A stretch of 64,000 nucleotides of DNA, taken from contig PNKV01000010.1 of NCBI GenBank assembly GCA_013822685.1, positions 62,001 through 126,000 on the forward strand, in the 5' to 3' direction. The translations under genes and the position numbers were made by a program. This document shows, one piece after another, positions 42,167-51,256 of the stretch. Each line of letters starts with the position of its first letter. Position 1 is the stretch's first letter. The notes below the pieces were generated by a model, which had not been told where the DNA came from, ran no database searches, and saw only the letters and a program-made list of their open reading frames with translations. This DNA comes from Leptothrix sp. (in: b-proteobacteria). Lineage in GTDB: Bacteria > Pseudomonadota > Gammaproteobacteria > Burkholderiales > Burkholderiaceae_C.

Positions 42167-44119
42167 ATGACACAAGCCCTGTTGGAGGTGAAAGACCTCT
42201 GGCGCGAGTTCCCCTCTGGTGAAGGCAAGGTGGCCGTTCTGAAGGGGCTGAACTTGTCGATCCGTGCGGGCGAGATGGTGGCCATCATGGGCGCCTCGGG
42301 CTCGGGCAAATCCACCTTGATGAACATCCTGGGGTGCCTGGACCGGCCCAGCCGTGGTTCGTATTTTGTGGCGGGCCACGAGACCAGCGAGCTGCCGCCC
42401 GATGGCCTGGCGCGCTTGCGCCGCGAGTACTTCGGCTTCATCTTCCAGCGCTATCACTTGCTGGGCGATTTGACCGCCTTGGGCAACACCGAAATCCCTG
42501 CGATATATGCGGGCCACAGCGCCGAAGAACGCCACCAGCGCGCGCACGCCTTGCTCAGCCGATTGGGATTGGGCGAGCGCACGCTGCACCGTCCGGGCCA
42601 GTTGTCCGGTGGCCAGCAACAACGCGTGAGCATTGCGCGGGCGTTGATGAATGGCGGCGACGTCATCCTGGCTGACGAGCCCACCGGCGCGCTGGACAGC
42701 GTCAGCGGTGCGGAGGTGATGAACATCCTGCGCGAACTGCACGCCGAGGGCCACACGGTCATCATCGTCACGCACGATCCCAAGGTGGCAGACCACGCGC
42801 AGCGCATCATCGAGATCGCCGATGGCGAGATTGTGGCCGACCGCCTCAAGGGCGGCGAGGCTGTGACCACCGCCATCTTGAGCAACAACGCGCCCGACAG
42901 CCCTAACCCCTGGCGCGCTCACTGGGATCGCTTCACTGAGGCTTTCACCATGGCCTTGCGCGCCATGGCCGGCCACCGCTTGCGCACCTTGCTCACCATG
43001 CTGGGCATCATCATCGGCATCGCTTCTGTGGTGTCCATGGTGGCGCTGGGGCAGGGCACGCGCGAGCGGGTGCTCAAGGACATCAGCGCGATGGGCACCA
43101 ACACCATCGACATCTTCCCGGGCAAGAATTTTGGCGACCGGCAAGCGGGGCGCATACGGACCTTGGTGCCCAGCGATGCCGATGCCCTGGCGCAGCTGGG
43201 CTACGTGGACAGCGTGACGCCGACCGTCGCCACCAGCGTGACCCTGCGGCGCGGCAATGTGGAGGCCACGGCCAGCATCACGGGCGTGGGCGACCAGTTC
43301 TTCCGCGTGAAGGGCTACACCTTGGCGAAAGGGCAGACCTTTGACGCCGACAGCATCCGCCGCCAGACCCAGGAGGCGGTCATTGACCCGACCACCGCCA
43401 AGACCATGTTCGGACCCAATGAAGACCCGGTGGGGCAGGTGATCTTTCTGGGCAATGTGCCGGTGCGCGTGGTGGGCGTGACTGCGCCGCAGGAAAGCGC
43501 TTTCATGGCTAGTGACAGCCTGAACGTGTGGGTGCCTTACACCACGGCCTTGCGCCGTTTGCTTGGGCAATCCAATCTGCGCAACATCACGGTGCGGGTC
43601 AGCGACACGGTGTCGTCATCGGCTGCCGAGCAAGGCATCGTCAAGCTGATCAAGCAACGCCATGGCAGCGAAGACTTCTTTGTGCGCAACAGCGACAGCA
43701 TCCGGCAGACCATCGAGACCACCACCGCGACTTTGACCTTGCTGATCTCGTCGATCGCCGTGATCTCGCTGATCGTGGGTGGCATCGGTGTGATGAACAT
43801 CATGCTGGTGTCGGTGACCGAGCGCACGCAAGAGATTGGTGTGCGCATGGCGGTGGGCGCGCGCCAGAGCGACATCCTGAGGCAGTTCCTGATCGAAGCC
43901 GTGCTGGTCTGCCTGATTGGTGGGCTGCTGGGCATTGCGCTGGCGCTGGCCATCGGCCTCATCTTTGACGCGGTGAGCGGCGGCAATTTCAAGCTGGTGT
44001 ATTCGGCCTCCACCATCGTGCTGGCCTTCGCGGTGTCGTCGTTGATCGGTGTGCTGTTTGGCTTCCTGCCAGCGCGCAACGCGGCCAGGCTGGACCCTGT
44101 GGACGCGCTGTCGCGCTGA
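42167..44119 (+). CDS. macB: MacB-type ABC transporter (ATPase plus FtsX permease)
   Basis: A 650-residue protein from the ATG at 42167 ([15 protein letters not shown]). The N-terminal nucleotide-binding domain has Walker [10 protein letters not shown], signature [15 protein letters not shown] and Walker [14 protein letters not shown] linker leads to TM1 ([24 protein letters not shown]), a periplasmic MacB core (about 300-520) and three C-terminal FtsX helices ([46 protein letters not shown]). It is a mechanotransmission pump working with MacA and the downstream channel protein. The frame is open upstream inside macA, but the start with GAAGGGCC-like spacing fits 42167. Confidence 0.94.
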   Translation: MTQALLEVKDLWREFPSGEGKVAVLKGLNLSIRAGEMVAIMGASGSGKSTLMNILGCLDRPSRGSYFVAGHETSELPPDGLARLRREYFGFIFQRYHLLGDLTALGNTEIPAIYAGHSAEERHQRAHALLSRLGLGERTLHRPGQLSGGQQQRVSIARALMNGGDVILADEPTGALDSVSGAEVMNILRELHAEGHTVIIVTHDPKVADHAQRIIEIADGEIVADRLKGGEAVTTAILSNNAPDSPNPWRAHWDRFTEAFTMALRAMAGHRLRTLLTMLGIIIGIASVVSMVALGQGTRERVLKDISAMGTNTIDIFPGKNFGDRQAGRIRTLVPSDADALAQLGYVDSVTPTVATSVTLRRGNVEATASITGVGDQFFRVKGYTLAKGQTFDADSIRRQTQEAVIDPTTAKTMFGPNEDPVGQVIFLGNVPVRVVGVTAPQESAFMASDSLNVWVPYTTALRRLLGQSNLRNITVRVSDTVSSSAAEQGIVKLIKQRHGSEDFFVRNSDSIRQTIETTTATLTLLISSIAVISLIVGGIGVMNIMLVSVTERTQEIGVRMAVGARQSDILRQFLIEAVLVCLIGGLLGIALALAIGLIFDAVSGGNFKLVYSASTIVLAFAVSSLIGVLFGFLPARNAARLDPVDALSR

Positions 44120-44150
44120 TGCAGCTGAAATCAGATGGGAGCCTTTGTTC

Positions 44151-45536
44151 ATGATCGATGATTCTTTCTGGGGCCGACGGGCCGTGACGCTCGCGGTGGT
44201 CGCCATGCTGGCCGCCTGTGCCAGCCCCAGCGCCTACCGCACACCCGATGTGGCCGTGCCTGGCCAGTGGCAGCAACAGCAAGCCAGCCCGGCATCGGCG
44301 CCCACCAGCACCCAAGCCGTGGTGGCAGAGCGCTGGTGGGAGCGCTTCGGCGACACCCAGCTCACGCAGTTGGTGGACGAGGCCCTGCAGCGCAATAACA
44401 ATCTGGCCGTGGCCGCCCTCAAGGTGCGCCGCGCCCAGTTGCAGGCCGGGCTGGCTGCCAGTGCGCAGCTGCCTTCCATTAGCTTAGGCGCCAACACATC
44501 GGCAAGCCGGTTGCTGGAACGCGGCCCCACCACGCGCAGCACGGGCTTGACCGCGGGCGTGAGTTGGGAAGCCGACCTGTGGGGCCGCCTGGCGGCTCAG
44601 CGCAATGCGGCCGACTGGGAAGCCCAAGCCACTGATGAAGACCGTGCCGCGGCGGCCTTGTCGCTGGTGGGCACCACGGTCAATTTGTACTGGCAGGTGG
44701 CTTACCTGAACCAGCGCATCGAGTCAGGCCAGCAAAGCATTGACTACGCCCGAAAGACACTGGAGCTGGTCAAGATTCAGCATGTGGCCGGCAGCGTGAC
44801 GGGCCTGGAAGAGGCTCAAGCCCAGCAAACGCTGGCCAGCCAGGAGGCCAGCCAATCACAACTGGTGCAGCAACGGGTGGAAGCGCGCAATGCCTTGGCC
44901 ATCTTGTTTGATGGGCCACCCAGCCAGGCGCTGGGTGAAGTGCAGCGCTTGCCAGACACCGCCTTGCCCGCCGTGGAGGCTGGTTTGCCGGCATCGGTGT
45001 TGGCCCGCCGGCCAGACCTGCGTGCGGCCGAACTGCGCCTGCGCAGCAGCCTGGCCGCGGTGGATGCCACGCGCACCAGCTACTACCCGACCTTGAGCCT
45101 GACCGGCAGCCTGGGCAGCACCAGCAACGTCTTGAGCAGTGTGTTGAGCAACCCCTTGGCCACCTTGGGCGCAGGCCTGGCCTTGCCCTTCATCCAGTGG
45201 CGCGACATGCAGCGCAATGTGGCCGTGTCGCAGGTGGATTACGAGCAAGCCGTGTTGGGTTTCAGGCAGACCTGGTATCAGGCCTTGGCCGATGTCGAGA
45301 ACGCCTTGTCGGCACGCACCCAGTTGGAGGTGCAAGCCCAGCAGTTGCAGCTGTCATTGACGGCCGCCTTGCAATCAGAGCGTTTGAGCGAGATCCAATA
45401 CCGCGCTGGTGCGGTGCCGTTGAAGACCTGGCTGGATGCGCAGGAGACGCGGCGTGTGGCGACCAACAACCTGGCGCAAAACCGCTTGAATCGTCTTACC
45501 AACTTGGTGACCTTGTACCAGGTGCTGGGCGGATAG
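44151..45536 (+). CDS. NodT-family outer-membrane efflux lipoprotein
   Basis: A 461-residue TolC-superfamily lipoprotein from the ATG at 44151. The lipobox LAAC (Cys near 23) and the standard N-terminus YRTPDVAVPGQW are visible. Two efflux repeats follow: WWERFGDTQLTQLVDEALQRNNNLAVAALKVRRAQ and LPASVLARRPDLRAAELRLRSSLAAVDATRTSYYPTLSLTG, with FIQWRDMQRNV and YQALADVENAL. It is 31 bp after macB and completes the MacAB-channel operon. It ends 6 bp before the stop of the convergent glycosyltransferase gene. Confidence 0.93.
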   Translation: MIDDSFWGRRAVTLAVVAMLAACASPSAYRTPDVAVPGQWQQQQASPASAPTSTQAVVAERWWERFGDTQLTQLVDEALQRNNNLAVAALKVRRAQLQAGLAASAQLPSISLGANTSASRLLERGPTTRSTGLTAGVSWEADLWGRLAAQRNAADWEAQATDEDRAAAALSLVGTTVNLYWQVAYLNQRIESGQQSIDYARKTLELVKIQHVAGSVTGLEEAQAQQTLASQEASQSQLVQQRVEARNALAILFDGPPSQALGEVQRLPDTALPAVEAGLPASVLARRPDLRAAELRLRSSLAAVDATRTSYYPTLSLTGSLGSTSNVLSSVLSNPLATLGAGLALPFIQWRDMQRNVAVSQVDYEQAVLGFRQTWYQALADVENALSARTQLEVQAQQLQLSLTAALQSERLSEIQYRAGAVPLKTWLDAQETRRVATNNLAQNRLNRLTNLVTLYQVLGG

Positions 45537-45542
45537 CGCCGG

Positions 45543-46265
45543 TCAACGGTCTACATCGTAGAAGAAGTGATCCGCGGCCGCGCGGTCGCCCTCGAAGATG
45601 CGGCGCACCAGCCCCGGGTTCTTGAAGAAATACCAATCGCCAAAGGTGTCGAACTTGCGGCACGAGGTGGTGATGCCATGGCGCCAGATGGTGCCGTACC
45701 GCTGGCCTCGCTGACGGCCCAGGGCCCTCAGGCGCAAGGCGAAGTCCACGTCTTCAACGCTGACCATGCTTTCATCAAAGCCGTTCAGTTGCTCAAACGC
45801 GTCTCTCATGAACCAGAACATGCCGTACGACAAGCGGTGCTTGATCACATAAGGCAGCACGGTCATGGCGCTGAAGAACAAGCCCACGGACATGCGTTCC
45901 GGCGTGATCATGGAGCCGCCACCCACATAGCGGGGGTCGTGCACGTGCGCCATCACGGCCGCCACGGTGTTCTCTGACATCCAGCTGTCCGCGTCGATGG
46001 TGGCAATGGCGGGCGCACTGCTGGCGCGGATCGCCGCGTTGCGAACGGCCGAGATGCATTTCTTGTCTTCGACCACGCAACGGGCGCCCATTGACTCCGC
46101 GATCAAGCGGGTTTGATCGGTGCAACGGTTCAGCGCCACCACCACTTCCACGTCCTGGCCGGCCTTCTGGGCCGAGCGGAAGACGCTGTCAATGCACCGG
46201 CCAATGAAGCGCTCTTCGTTGTGGGCCGGGATGGTGACTGAAAGGGCGGGCTGTTGGGCGTTCAC
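45543..46265 (-). CDS. Family 2 glycosyltransferase
   Basis: A 240-residue soluble GT-A enzyme. Motifs: SVTIPAHNEERFIGRCIDSV, VVVALNRCTDQT, and ATIDADSWMSE with the DxD metal site. FDESMVSVEDVDFALRLRALG carries the acidic catalytic region. No membrane helix. It stands alone between the efflux operon (convergent) and the cation exporter gene (divergent), so the glycan it works on cannot be guessed. A role in lipid A/EPS decoration is possible. Confidence 0.88.
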   Translation of the reverse strand: MNAQQPALSVTIPAHNEERFIGRCIDSVFRSAQKAGQDVEVVVALNRCTDQTRLIAESMGARCVVEDKKCISAVRNAAIRASSAPAIATIDADSWMSENTVAAVMAHVHDPRYVGGGSMITPERMSVGLFFSAMTVLPYVIKHRLSYGMFWFMRDAFEQLNGFDESMVSVEDVDFALRLRALGRQRGQRYGTIWRHGITTSCRKFDTFGDWYFFKNPGLVRRIFEGDRAAADHFFYDVDR

Positions 46266-46397
46266 GCTGGTCGATCACGTTGGTAGCATGGGAACGGAGT
46301 GATGGTAAATCAATGCGTTGCCGCAAATTCTGCGCTTTAAAGCATCATTGATCCTCTGTGAGACCATTCATCCGACGAGACACCAGGAGTTCCGTTC

Positions 46398-47351
46398 ATG
46401 AGCGCCGGACACGACCACGACCACGCCCACCACAAGCACGATCATGCCCATGATCACGGCCACCACCATGGCCATGCGCACGTCCACGCGCCCGCCAACT
46501 TCAACCAGGCCTTCGCCATCGGCATTGGCCTGAACGCGGTTTTCGTGGCCATCGAAGCGTTCTACGGCTGGAAGATCAACTCGCTGGCCTTGCTTGCCGA
46601 TGCTGGGCACAACCTCAGCGACGTCGCCGGCCTCGTCCTGGCCTGGGGCGGTGCATTGGCGGGCAAGGTGCAACCCAGTTCGCGCAACACCTATGGTTTC
46701 AAGCGGGCGTCCATCCTGGCGGCATTCGCCAACGCCGTGTTGCTGCTGGTGGCCATGGGCTCGCTGGCCTGGGAGGCCTTGGGCCGGTTCAGCTCGCCCG
46801 TGCCCACACAAGGCGTCACCGTGATGGTGGTGGCTGGCATTGGCATCGTGGTCAACACCGCCACGGCCTTGCTGTTCATGCGCGGCAGTGCACATGATCT
46901 GAACATCCGCGGGGCTTTCTTGCACATGGCTGGCGATGCCCTGGTCTCGTTGGGCGTGGTCATCGCAGGCGGCTTGACCTTGCGGTTTGGCTGGAACTGG
47001 CTGGACCCGGCCGTCAGCCTGGCCATTGCCGCCGTCATCGTGGCAGGCACCTGGGGCCTCTTTCGCCAATCCATGCACCTGCTGTTCGATGGCGTGCCCG
47101 AGCAGATCGACCTGGGTGCTGTCAAAGGGTATTTGCAGTCCCTGCCGGGCATCGACCGTGTGCACGATCTGCATGTGTGGGCCATGGGCAGCTCCGAGGT
47201 GGCCTTGACCGCGCACCTGGTGATGCCCTCAGGCCAGCCTGACGATCTTTTCCTGAAGGACATGACGCAACATTTGCATGACCAGTTCGACATTGACCAC
47301 GTCACCGTGCAGGTGGTCAAGGTGCCGTTCACCCGACCTTGTCAGGCTTGA
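46398..47351 (+). CDS. Cation diffusion facilitator (Zn/Co/Cd exporter)
   Basis: A 317-residue CDF/ZnT-type antiporter. The N-terminus is a His/Asp-rich metal-binding tail (about 20 His within residues 5-32). Six helices follow. The metal-site motifs are LALLADAGHNLSDVAGL (Asp-x3-Asn/His) in helix 2 and AFLHMAGDALVSLGVV (His-x3-Asp) in helix 5. A cytoplasmic domain with GIDRVHDLHVWAMGSSEVALTAHLV ends the protein. It resembles CzcD. An ATP-grasp-like gene starts 2 bp after the stop, so the two are likely co-transcribed. Confidence 0.93.
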   Translation: MSAGHDHDHAHHKHDHAHDHGHHHGHAHVHAPANFNQAFAIGIGLNAVFVAIEAFYGWKINSLALLADAGHNLSDVAGLVLAWGGALAGKVQPSSRNTYGFKRASILAAFANAVLLLVAMGSLAWEALGRFSSPVPTQGVTVMVVAGIGIVVNTATALLFMRGSAHDLNIRGAFLHMAGDALVSLGVVIAGGLTLRFGWNWLDPAVSLAIAAVIVAGTWGLFRQSMHLLFDGVPEQIDLGAVKGYLQSLPGIDRVHDLHVWAMGSSEVALTAHLVMPSGQPDDLFLKDMTQHLHDQFDIDHVTVQVVKVPFTRPCQA

Positions 47352-47353
47352 GC

Positions 47354-48694
47354 ATGACGGACTCTTTGCCAGCCAGCCCGGATGTCGCCGAGGCCTTGAA
47401 CCAGGCATGCCATTGCCGGACTTTGAGCCCCGAGCTGCTGCGCCAGCAGCTTGAGCGCGACCCCAGCCTGGCGGGGCTGGCGCAAAGCCTGGCGCAGACG
47501 CGGCCACACCTGTTCTCGTCCACCATGGTGTTCTTGTCCAGCGCTGTTCAGCAGCGCATGGTGGACATGGTGAAAGCCATCGAGCGGGTCATCGCCTTGC
47601 CGCAGTACCAGGCGCAGGCCTTGGCCCGAGCGCCATCCATCGCCCAGCGCCCGGTCGCGCCTTTGGGCGTCTTCATGGGCTACGACTTCCACCTCGGGCC
47701 CCAAGGGCCGCAACTGATCGAGATCAACACCAACGCAGGCGGCGCTTTGCTGAACGCTGCATTGGCCCACGCCCAGCACGCCTGTTGTGAGGCGATGGAC
47801 TGGGCCTTCCCCTTGAAGCAGGTCAGCCGGGCCTCGCAAGAGCAAGTGTTCTTTGACATGTTCGCCGCCGAGTGGCGCCTGCAACGGGGCGGCGCACCCT
47901 GGAGGTCGGTCGTGATCGTGGATGATCAGCCCGAAGCGCAGTACCTGGCACCTGAGTTCACGCTGTTCCAGCAACTGTTCGAGCAGCATGGCATTGCCGC
48001 GAGCATTGCCGATCCCGCGGCGCTTGAGTGGCGTGGTGGCCAGTTGTGGCACCAGGGCACGGCGGTGGACACGGTCTACAACCGCCTGACTGATTTTTAC
48101 CTGAGCGAGGCCCCGCACCAGGCCCTGCGTGCGGCCTTCGAGGCCGATGCCGTGGTGGTGACCCCGCACCCACGCGCCCACGCCCTGTTCGCTGACAAGC
48201 GAAACCTGATCGCCCTCAGTGACGATGCCACTTTGCAAGCCTGGGGCGTGCCACCGAGTGATCGTGCGCTGTTGAGTGCTGGCGTGCCCCACACGCAGTT
48301 GGTGACCATTGACAAGGCCGATGGCTTGTGGGCGCAACGCCGCCAGTTGTTCTTCAAGCCGGTGGGCGGTTACGCCGGCAAGGCCGCCTACCGGGGCGAA
48401 AAGCTCACCCGGGGCGTCTGGTCCGACATCCTGGCTGGTGACTTCGTGGCCCAGGCGCTGGTGCCGCCAGGGCAGCGCGTGGCGCAAGTCGATGGCGATT
48501 TGAAGGACCTGAAATTTGACGTGCGCGCCTACGCCTACAACGGGCAGGTGCAGTTGCTGGCGGCGCGCATGTATGCTGGGCAGACCACGAACTTCCGCAC
48601 TCCGGGCGGTGGCTTTGCGCCCGTGATGGTGATCGGTGGCGATGGGTCCTCTGAAGCCGACCACCTTTGGCGCCGTTTATGCTTGACACCATGA
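47354..48694 (+). CDS. ATP-grasp-like protein of unknown substrate
   Basis: A 446-residue soluble protein from the ATG at 47354. Features that suggest an ATP-grasp fold are GYDFHLGPQGPQLIEINTNAGGALLN in the middle third (acidic/Asn metal site), RRQLFFKPVGGYAGKAAYRG (Lys and Gly-rich loop), and KFDVRAYAYNGQVQLLAARMYAGQTTNFRTPGGGFAPV near the end. I do not recognise a named family. A peptide-ligase or glutathione-type synthetase is conceivable, and a GST gene follows in a 4-bp overlap (ATGA at 48691). The upstream cation exporter gene is 2 bp away. These contacts suggest a thiol/metal-detoxification unit, which is inference only. Confidence 0.7.
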   Translation: MTDSLPASPDVAEALNQACHCRTLSPELLRQQLERDPSLAGLAQSLAQTRPHLFSSTMVFLSSAVQQRMVDMVKAIERVIALPQYQAQALARAPSIAQRPVAPLGVFMGYDFHLGPQGPQLIEINTNAGGALLNAALAHAQHACCEAMDWAFPLKQVSRASQEQVFFDMFAAEWRLQRGGAPWRSVVIVDDQPEAQYLAPEFTLFQQLFEQHGIAASIADPAALEWRGGQLWHQGTAVDTVYNRLTDFYLSEAPHQALRAAFEADAVVVTPHPRAHALFADKRNLIALSDDATLQAWGVPPSDRALLSAGVPHTQLVTIDKADGLWAQRRQLFFKPVGGYAGKAAYRGEKLTRGVWSDILAGDFVAQALVPPGQRVAQVDGDLKDLKFDVRAYAYNGQVQLLAARMYAGQTTNFRTPGGGFAPVMVIGGDGSSEADHLWRRLCLTP

Positions 48695-49377
48695 TCACCG
48701 TACACCACCTGGAAACCTCCCGTTCGCAGCGCGTGCTGTGGCTGCTTGAAGAGTTGGGCGTGCCCTACGAACTCAAGATCTACAAGCGCAACCGCGTGAC
48801 CCGCCTGGCCCCGCCTGAATTGAAGGCTGTGCATCCGCTGGGCAAGTCACCCGTCATCACCGATGGTGGGCAAGCCATTGCCGAGTCGGCCGTGATCCTG
48901 GAGCACCTGGTGGACCAGTACGGCGCCCAGGCCCAAGGCGACCTGGCCCATTTGCAGCCGGCCAAAGGCACGCCTGAATATGCCCAATCGCGTTTCTGGA
49001 TGCACTATGCCGAAGGCTCGCTGATGCCCTGGCTGGTGATGAAGCTGGTGTTCTTGTCCATCCCCACCCAGCCCATGCCCTTCTTTGTGCGGCCCATTGC
49101 CCGCAAGATGTGCGAGCAGGTGCGCGGCAAGCTGGTCGATCCCAACCTCAGCACGGCCTTTGCGTTCATGGAACAGCACCTGGCCACGCACACCTGGTTC
49201 GCGGGTGAGCACCTCACGGTGGCTGATTTCCAGATGAGCTTCGCGGTCGAAGCCGCCATGTCGCGCGGCGCCGACCAGGCCCGCTACCCTCGGCTGGCGG
49301 CATACAAGGCCCGCATGGTGGCCCGCCCGGCTTACCAGCGCGCGCTGGCCAAGGGCGGCCCCGTCGTGATGTCCTGA
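48691..49377 (+). CDS. Glutathione S-transferase
   Basis: A 228-residue protein from the ATG at 48691 that overlaps the previous stop (ATGA). The thioredoxin-like N-terminal domain reads ITVHHLETSRSQRVLWLLEELGVPYELKIY, and HPLGKSPVITDGGQAIAESAVILEHLVDQY supplies the glutathione site (Pro, then Glu-Ser). The helical C-terminal domain includes WFAGEHLTVADFQMSFAVEAA. Earlier in-frame starts (48667 TTG, 48679 ATG) are possible but the coupled ATG fits best. It probably works on electrophiles or peroxides. Confidence 0.92.
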   Translation: MITVHHLETSRSQRVLWLLEELGVPYELKIYKRNRVTRLAPPELKAVHPLGKSPVITDGGQAIAESAVILEHLVDQYGAQAQGDLAHLQPAKGTPEYAQSRFWMHYAEGSLMPWLVMKLVFLSIPTQPMPFFVRPIARKMCEQVRGKLVDPNLSTAFAFMEQHLATHTWFAGEHLTVADFQMSFAVEAAMSRGADQARYPRLAAYKARMVARPAYQRALAKGGPVVMS

Positions 49378-49391
49378 GCCCGTGGGCTCAG
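49374..49391. terminator. Palindrome spanning both stop codons of convergent genes
   Basis: CTGAGCCC-GT-GGGCTCAG, an 8-bp perfect stem with a 2-nt centre. It contains the TGA of the GST gene on one strand and the TGA of the aminopeptidase gene on the other. No T tract follows, so it may be a weak bidirectional terminator or an mRNA 3'-end stabiliser. Confidence 0.45.
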
Positions 49392-51232
49392 ACTGGCTGG
49401 GTGCGTTTTTCCAGCCAGTCCAGGGCCGCACCGCTGACCAAAGGCTTCAGGCGCTTCAATACCTGGGCGTGGTAGCCGTTCAGCCAGTCGAGCTCATCAG
49501 CACGCAGCAGCGACAAGTCAATGCAGCGCGTGTCGATGGGGCACAAGCTCAGCGTCTCGAAGGCCAGGTACTCGCCATGCTCCGGGTCGCCAGGCGCAGT
49601 GTTGGGCACGCTGGGCGCCACCGACACGTTGATCACCAGGTTTTCAATGCGGATGCCCCATTGCTTGGGGCGGTAAAGGCCCGGCTCGATTGAGGTGATC
49701 ATGCCCGGGTGCATGGCCATGGTGGCCTCGGGCACGGCTTTCGAGATCGACTGCGGGCCTTCGTGCACGTTCAAAAAATAGCCCACGCCATGCCCGGTGC
49801 CATGGCCGAAATCGATGCCTTCGGCCCACAGCGGTCCGCGGGCGATGGCGTCGAGCATGGGTGACAAGGTGCCGCGCGGGTAACGTGCGCGCGACAAGGC
49901 CATCGTGCCCTTGAGCACGAGGGTGAAATCGCGCTGCTGCGCTTTGGTCGGCGTGCCGATGGCCCACACGCGGGTGATGTCGGTGGTGCCGCCCAAGTAC
50001 TGCGCGCCCGAGTCGATCAACAGCAAACCTTGTGCGGTCAAACCTTGCGGTGTGCTCAGCACGGCAAAACTGTCGGGTGTGGCGCGGTAGTGCGGCAGGG
50101 CGCCATTGGCATTGAAGCCCGCGATGGTCGGAAAGCTCAGCGACACAAAGCCCGGTTGCTTGACGCGCTCGGCGGTCAGGCGTTCGTCAACGGTCAGCTC
50201 GCTGACGTGCTCTGAGCCCAAGGCCGATTCAAACCAGGCATAAAAAGCGCACATGGCAGCGCCATCGCGCTCCATGGCCTCGCGCACAAAGGCCGCTTCG
50301 GCGTTGGTCTTGCGCGATTTGGCCAAGGTGGTTGGATTGATCGATTCGATCACGGCGACACTGGCCGGCACCGCCTCGCGCAGGCCCCACGTGATGCGCT
50401 TGGGGTCGATCAGCAGGCGGGCGTTGGCGGGCAGGTTGCGCAGGGCGGCCAGGGCCTGGTCGTACGGCTGGCACTGCACGCCATCCTGCGTCAGACGGGC
50501 CTGGATGTTGGCAGAGACTTTGCCTTCGGCCACGAACAAGGTGGCGCTGTCCTGCGAGACGAGGGCATGGCCCACGAAGACGGGGTTGTAGTCGACATCG
50601 GCTCCGCGCAGGTTCAGCACCCAGGCCAGGTCGTCCAGCGTGGCAATCCAGTGGTGGGTGGCGCCTTTGGCAGCCAAAGCCTGCCGCAAGGCGGCCAGCT
50701 TGTCGGCGCGGGGGGTTGAGGCATGCGGCAGGGCGTGTTCAAACACCGGCACCAAAGGCGGCGCGGGCCGGTTGGGCCAGATGGCATCGACCGGGTCGGT
50801 GGATGTGACCAGCGTCCAGTTCTCGCGGGCCAGCGCTTCGTTCAAGGATTGGGTCAGGGCCAGGCCCAACACCGCGCCGTCCACCGCCAGCTGGGCTTGA
50901 GGCGCCGTCACATTCAGGGCTTTGAGCCACGACACATAGGCCGGCACGGCCGCTCCCTCTAACTTGAACAGGGCAATCCCGCTGCCGGCCAGCTCGGCCT
51001 CTGCCTGCTCCCAATAGCGGCTGTCGGTGAACAAGGCCGCTTGCTGCTCGCCCAAGATCAGGGTGCCGGACGAGCCGGTGAAGCCGCTCAGCCATTCGCG
51101 CGTTTGCCACCGATCGGGCAGGTACTCGGACAAATGCGGGTCGCTGCTGGGCACCAGGCAGGCGTGCCAGCCTTGCTGACCCATGTGTTGACGCAAGGCC
51201 GACAGGCGCTGTGGGATGGTCGAAGAAGTCAT
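49388..51232 (-). CDS. Xaa-Pro aminopeptidase (M24B, long form)
   Basis: A 614-residue cytosolic aminopeptidase P removing N-terminal residues before proline. It is the three-domain, roughly 600-residue type: two creatinase-like N-terminal domains (LSALRQHMGQQGWHACLVPSSDPHLSEYLPDRWQTREWLSGFTGSSGT) and a pita-bread catalytic domain. All five metal ligands are visible: Asp in LLIDSGAQY, Asp in GGTTDITRVW, His in HGTGHGVGYFLNVHE, Glu in ITSIEPGLY, and Glu in IRIENLV. It is convergent with the GST gene, and a 24-bp gap separates it from the upstream NADH dehydrogenase stop. Confidence 0.94.
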   Translation of the reverse strand: MTSSTIPQRLSALRQHMGQQGWHACLVPSSDPHLSEYLPDRWQTREWLSGFTGSSGTLILGEQQAALFTDSRYWEQAEAELAGSGIALFKLEGAAVPAYVSWLKALNVTAPQAQLAVDGAVLGLALTQSLNEALARENWTLVTSTDPVDAIWPNRPAPPLVPVFEHALPHASTPRADKLAALRQALAAKGATHHWIATLDDLAWVLNLRGADVDYNPVFVGHALVSQDSATLFVAEGKVSANIQARLTQDGVQCQPYDQALAALRNLPANARLLIDPKRITWGLREAVPASVAVIESINPTTLAKSRKTNAEAAFVREAMERDGAAMCAFYAWFESALGSEHVSELTVDERLTAERVKQPGFVSLSFPTIAGFNANGALPHYRATPDSFAVLSTPQGLTAQGLLLIDSGAQYLGGTTDITRVWAIGTPTKAQQRDFTLVLKGTMALSRARYPRGTLSPMLDAIARGPLWAEGIDFGHGTGHGVGYFLNVHEGPQSISKAVPEATMAMHPGMITSIEPGLYRPKQWGIRIENLVINVSVAPSVPNTAPGDPEHGEYLAFETLSLCPIDTRCIDLSLLRADELDWLNGYHAQVLKRLKPLVSGAALDWLEKRTQPV

Positions 51233-51256
51233 GGCCCTATGTTGCCATGATCTGGA

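Noticed and set aside
42020..43570. 516-codon minus-strand frame inside macB
   Set aside because: Shadow of the MacB coding frame, typical in GC-rich DNA.
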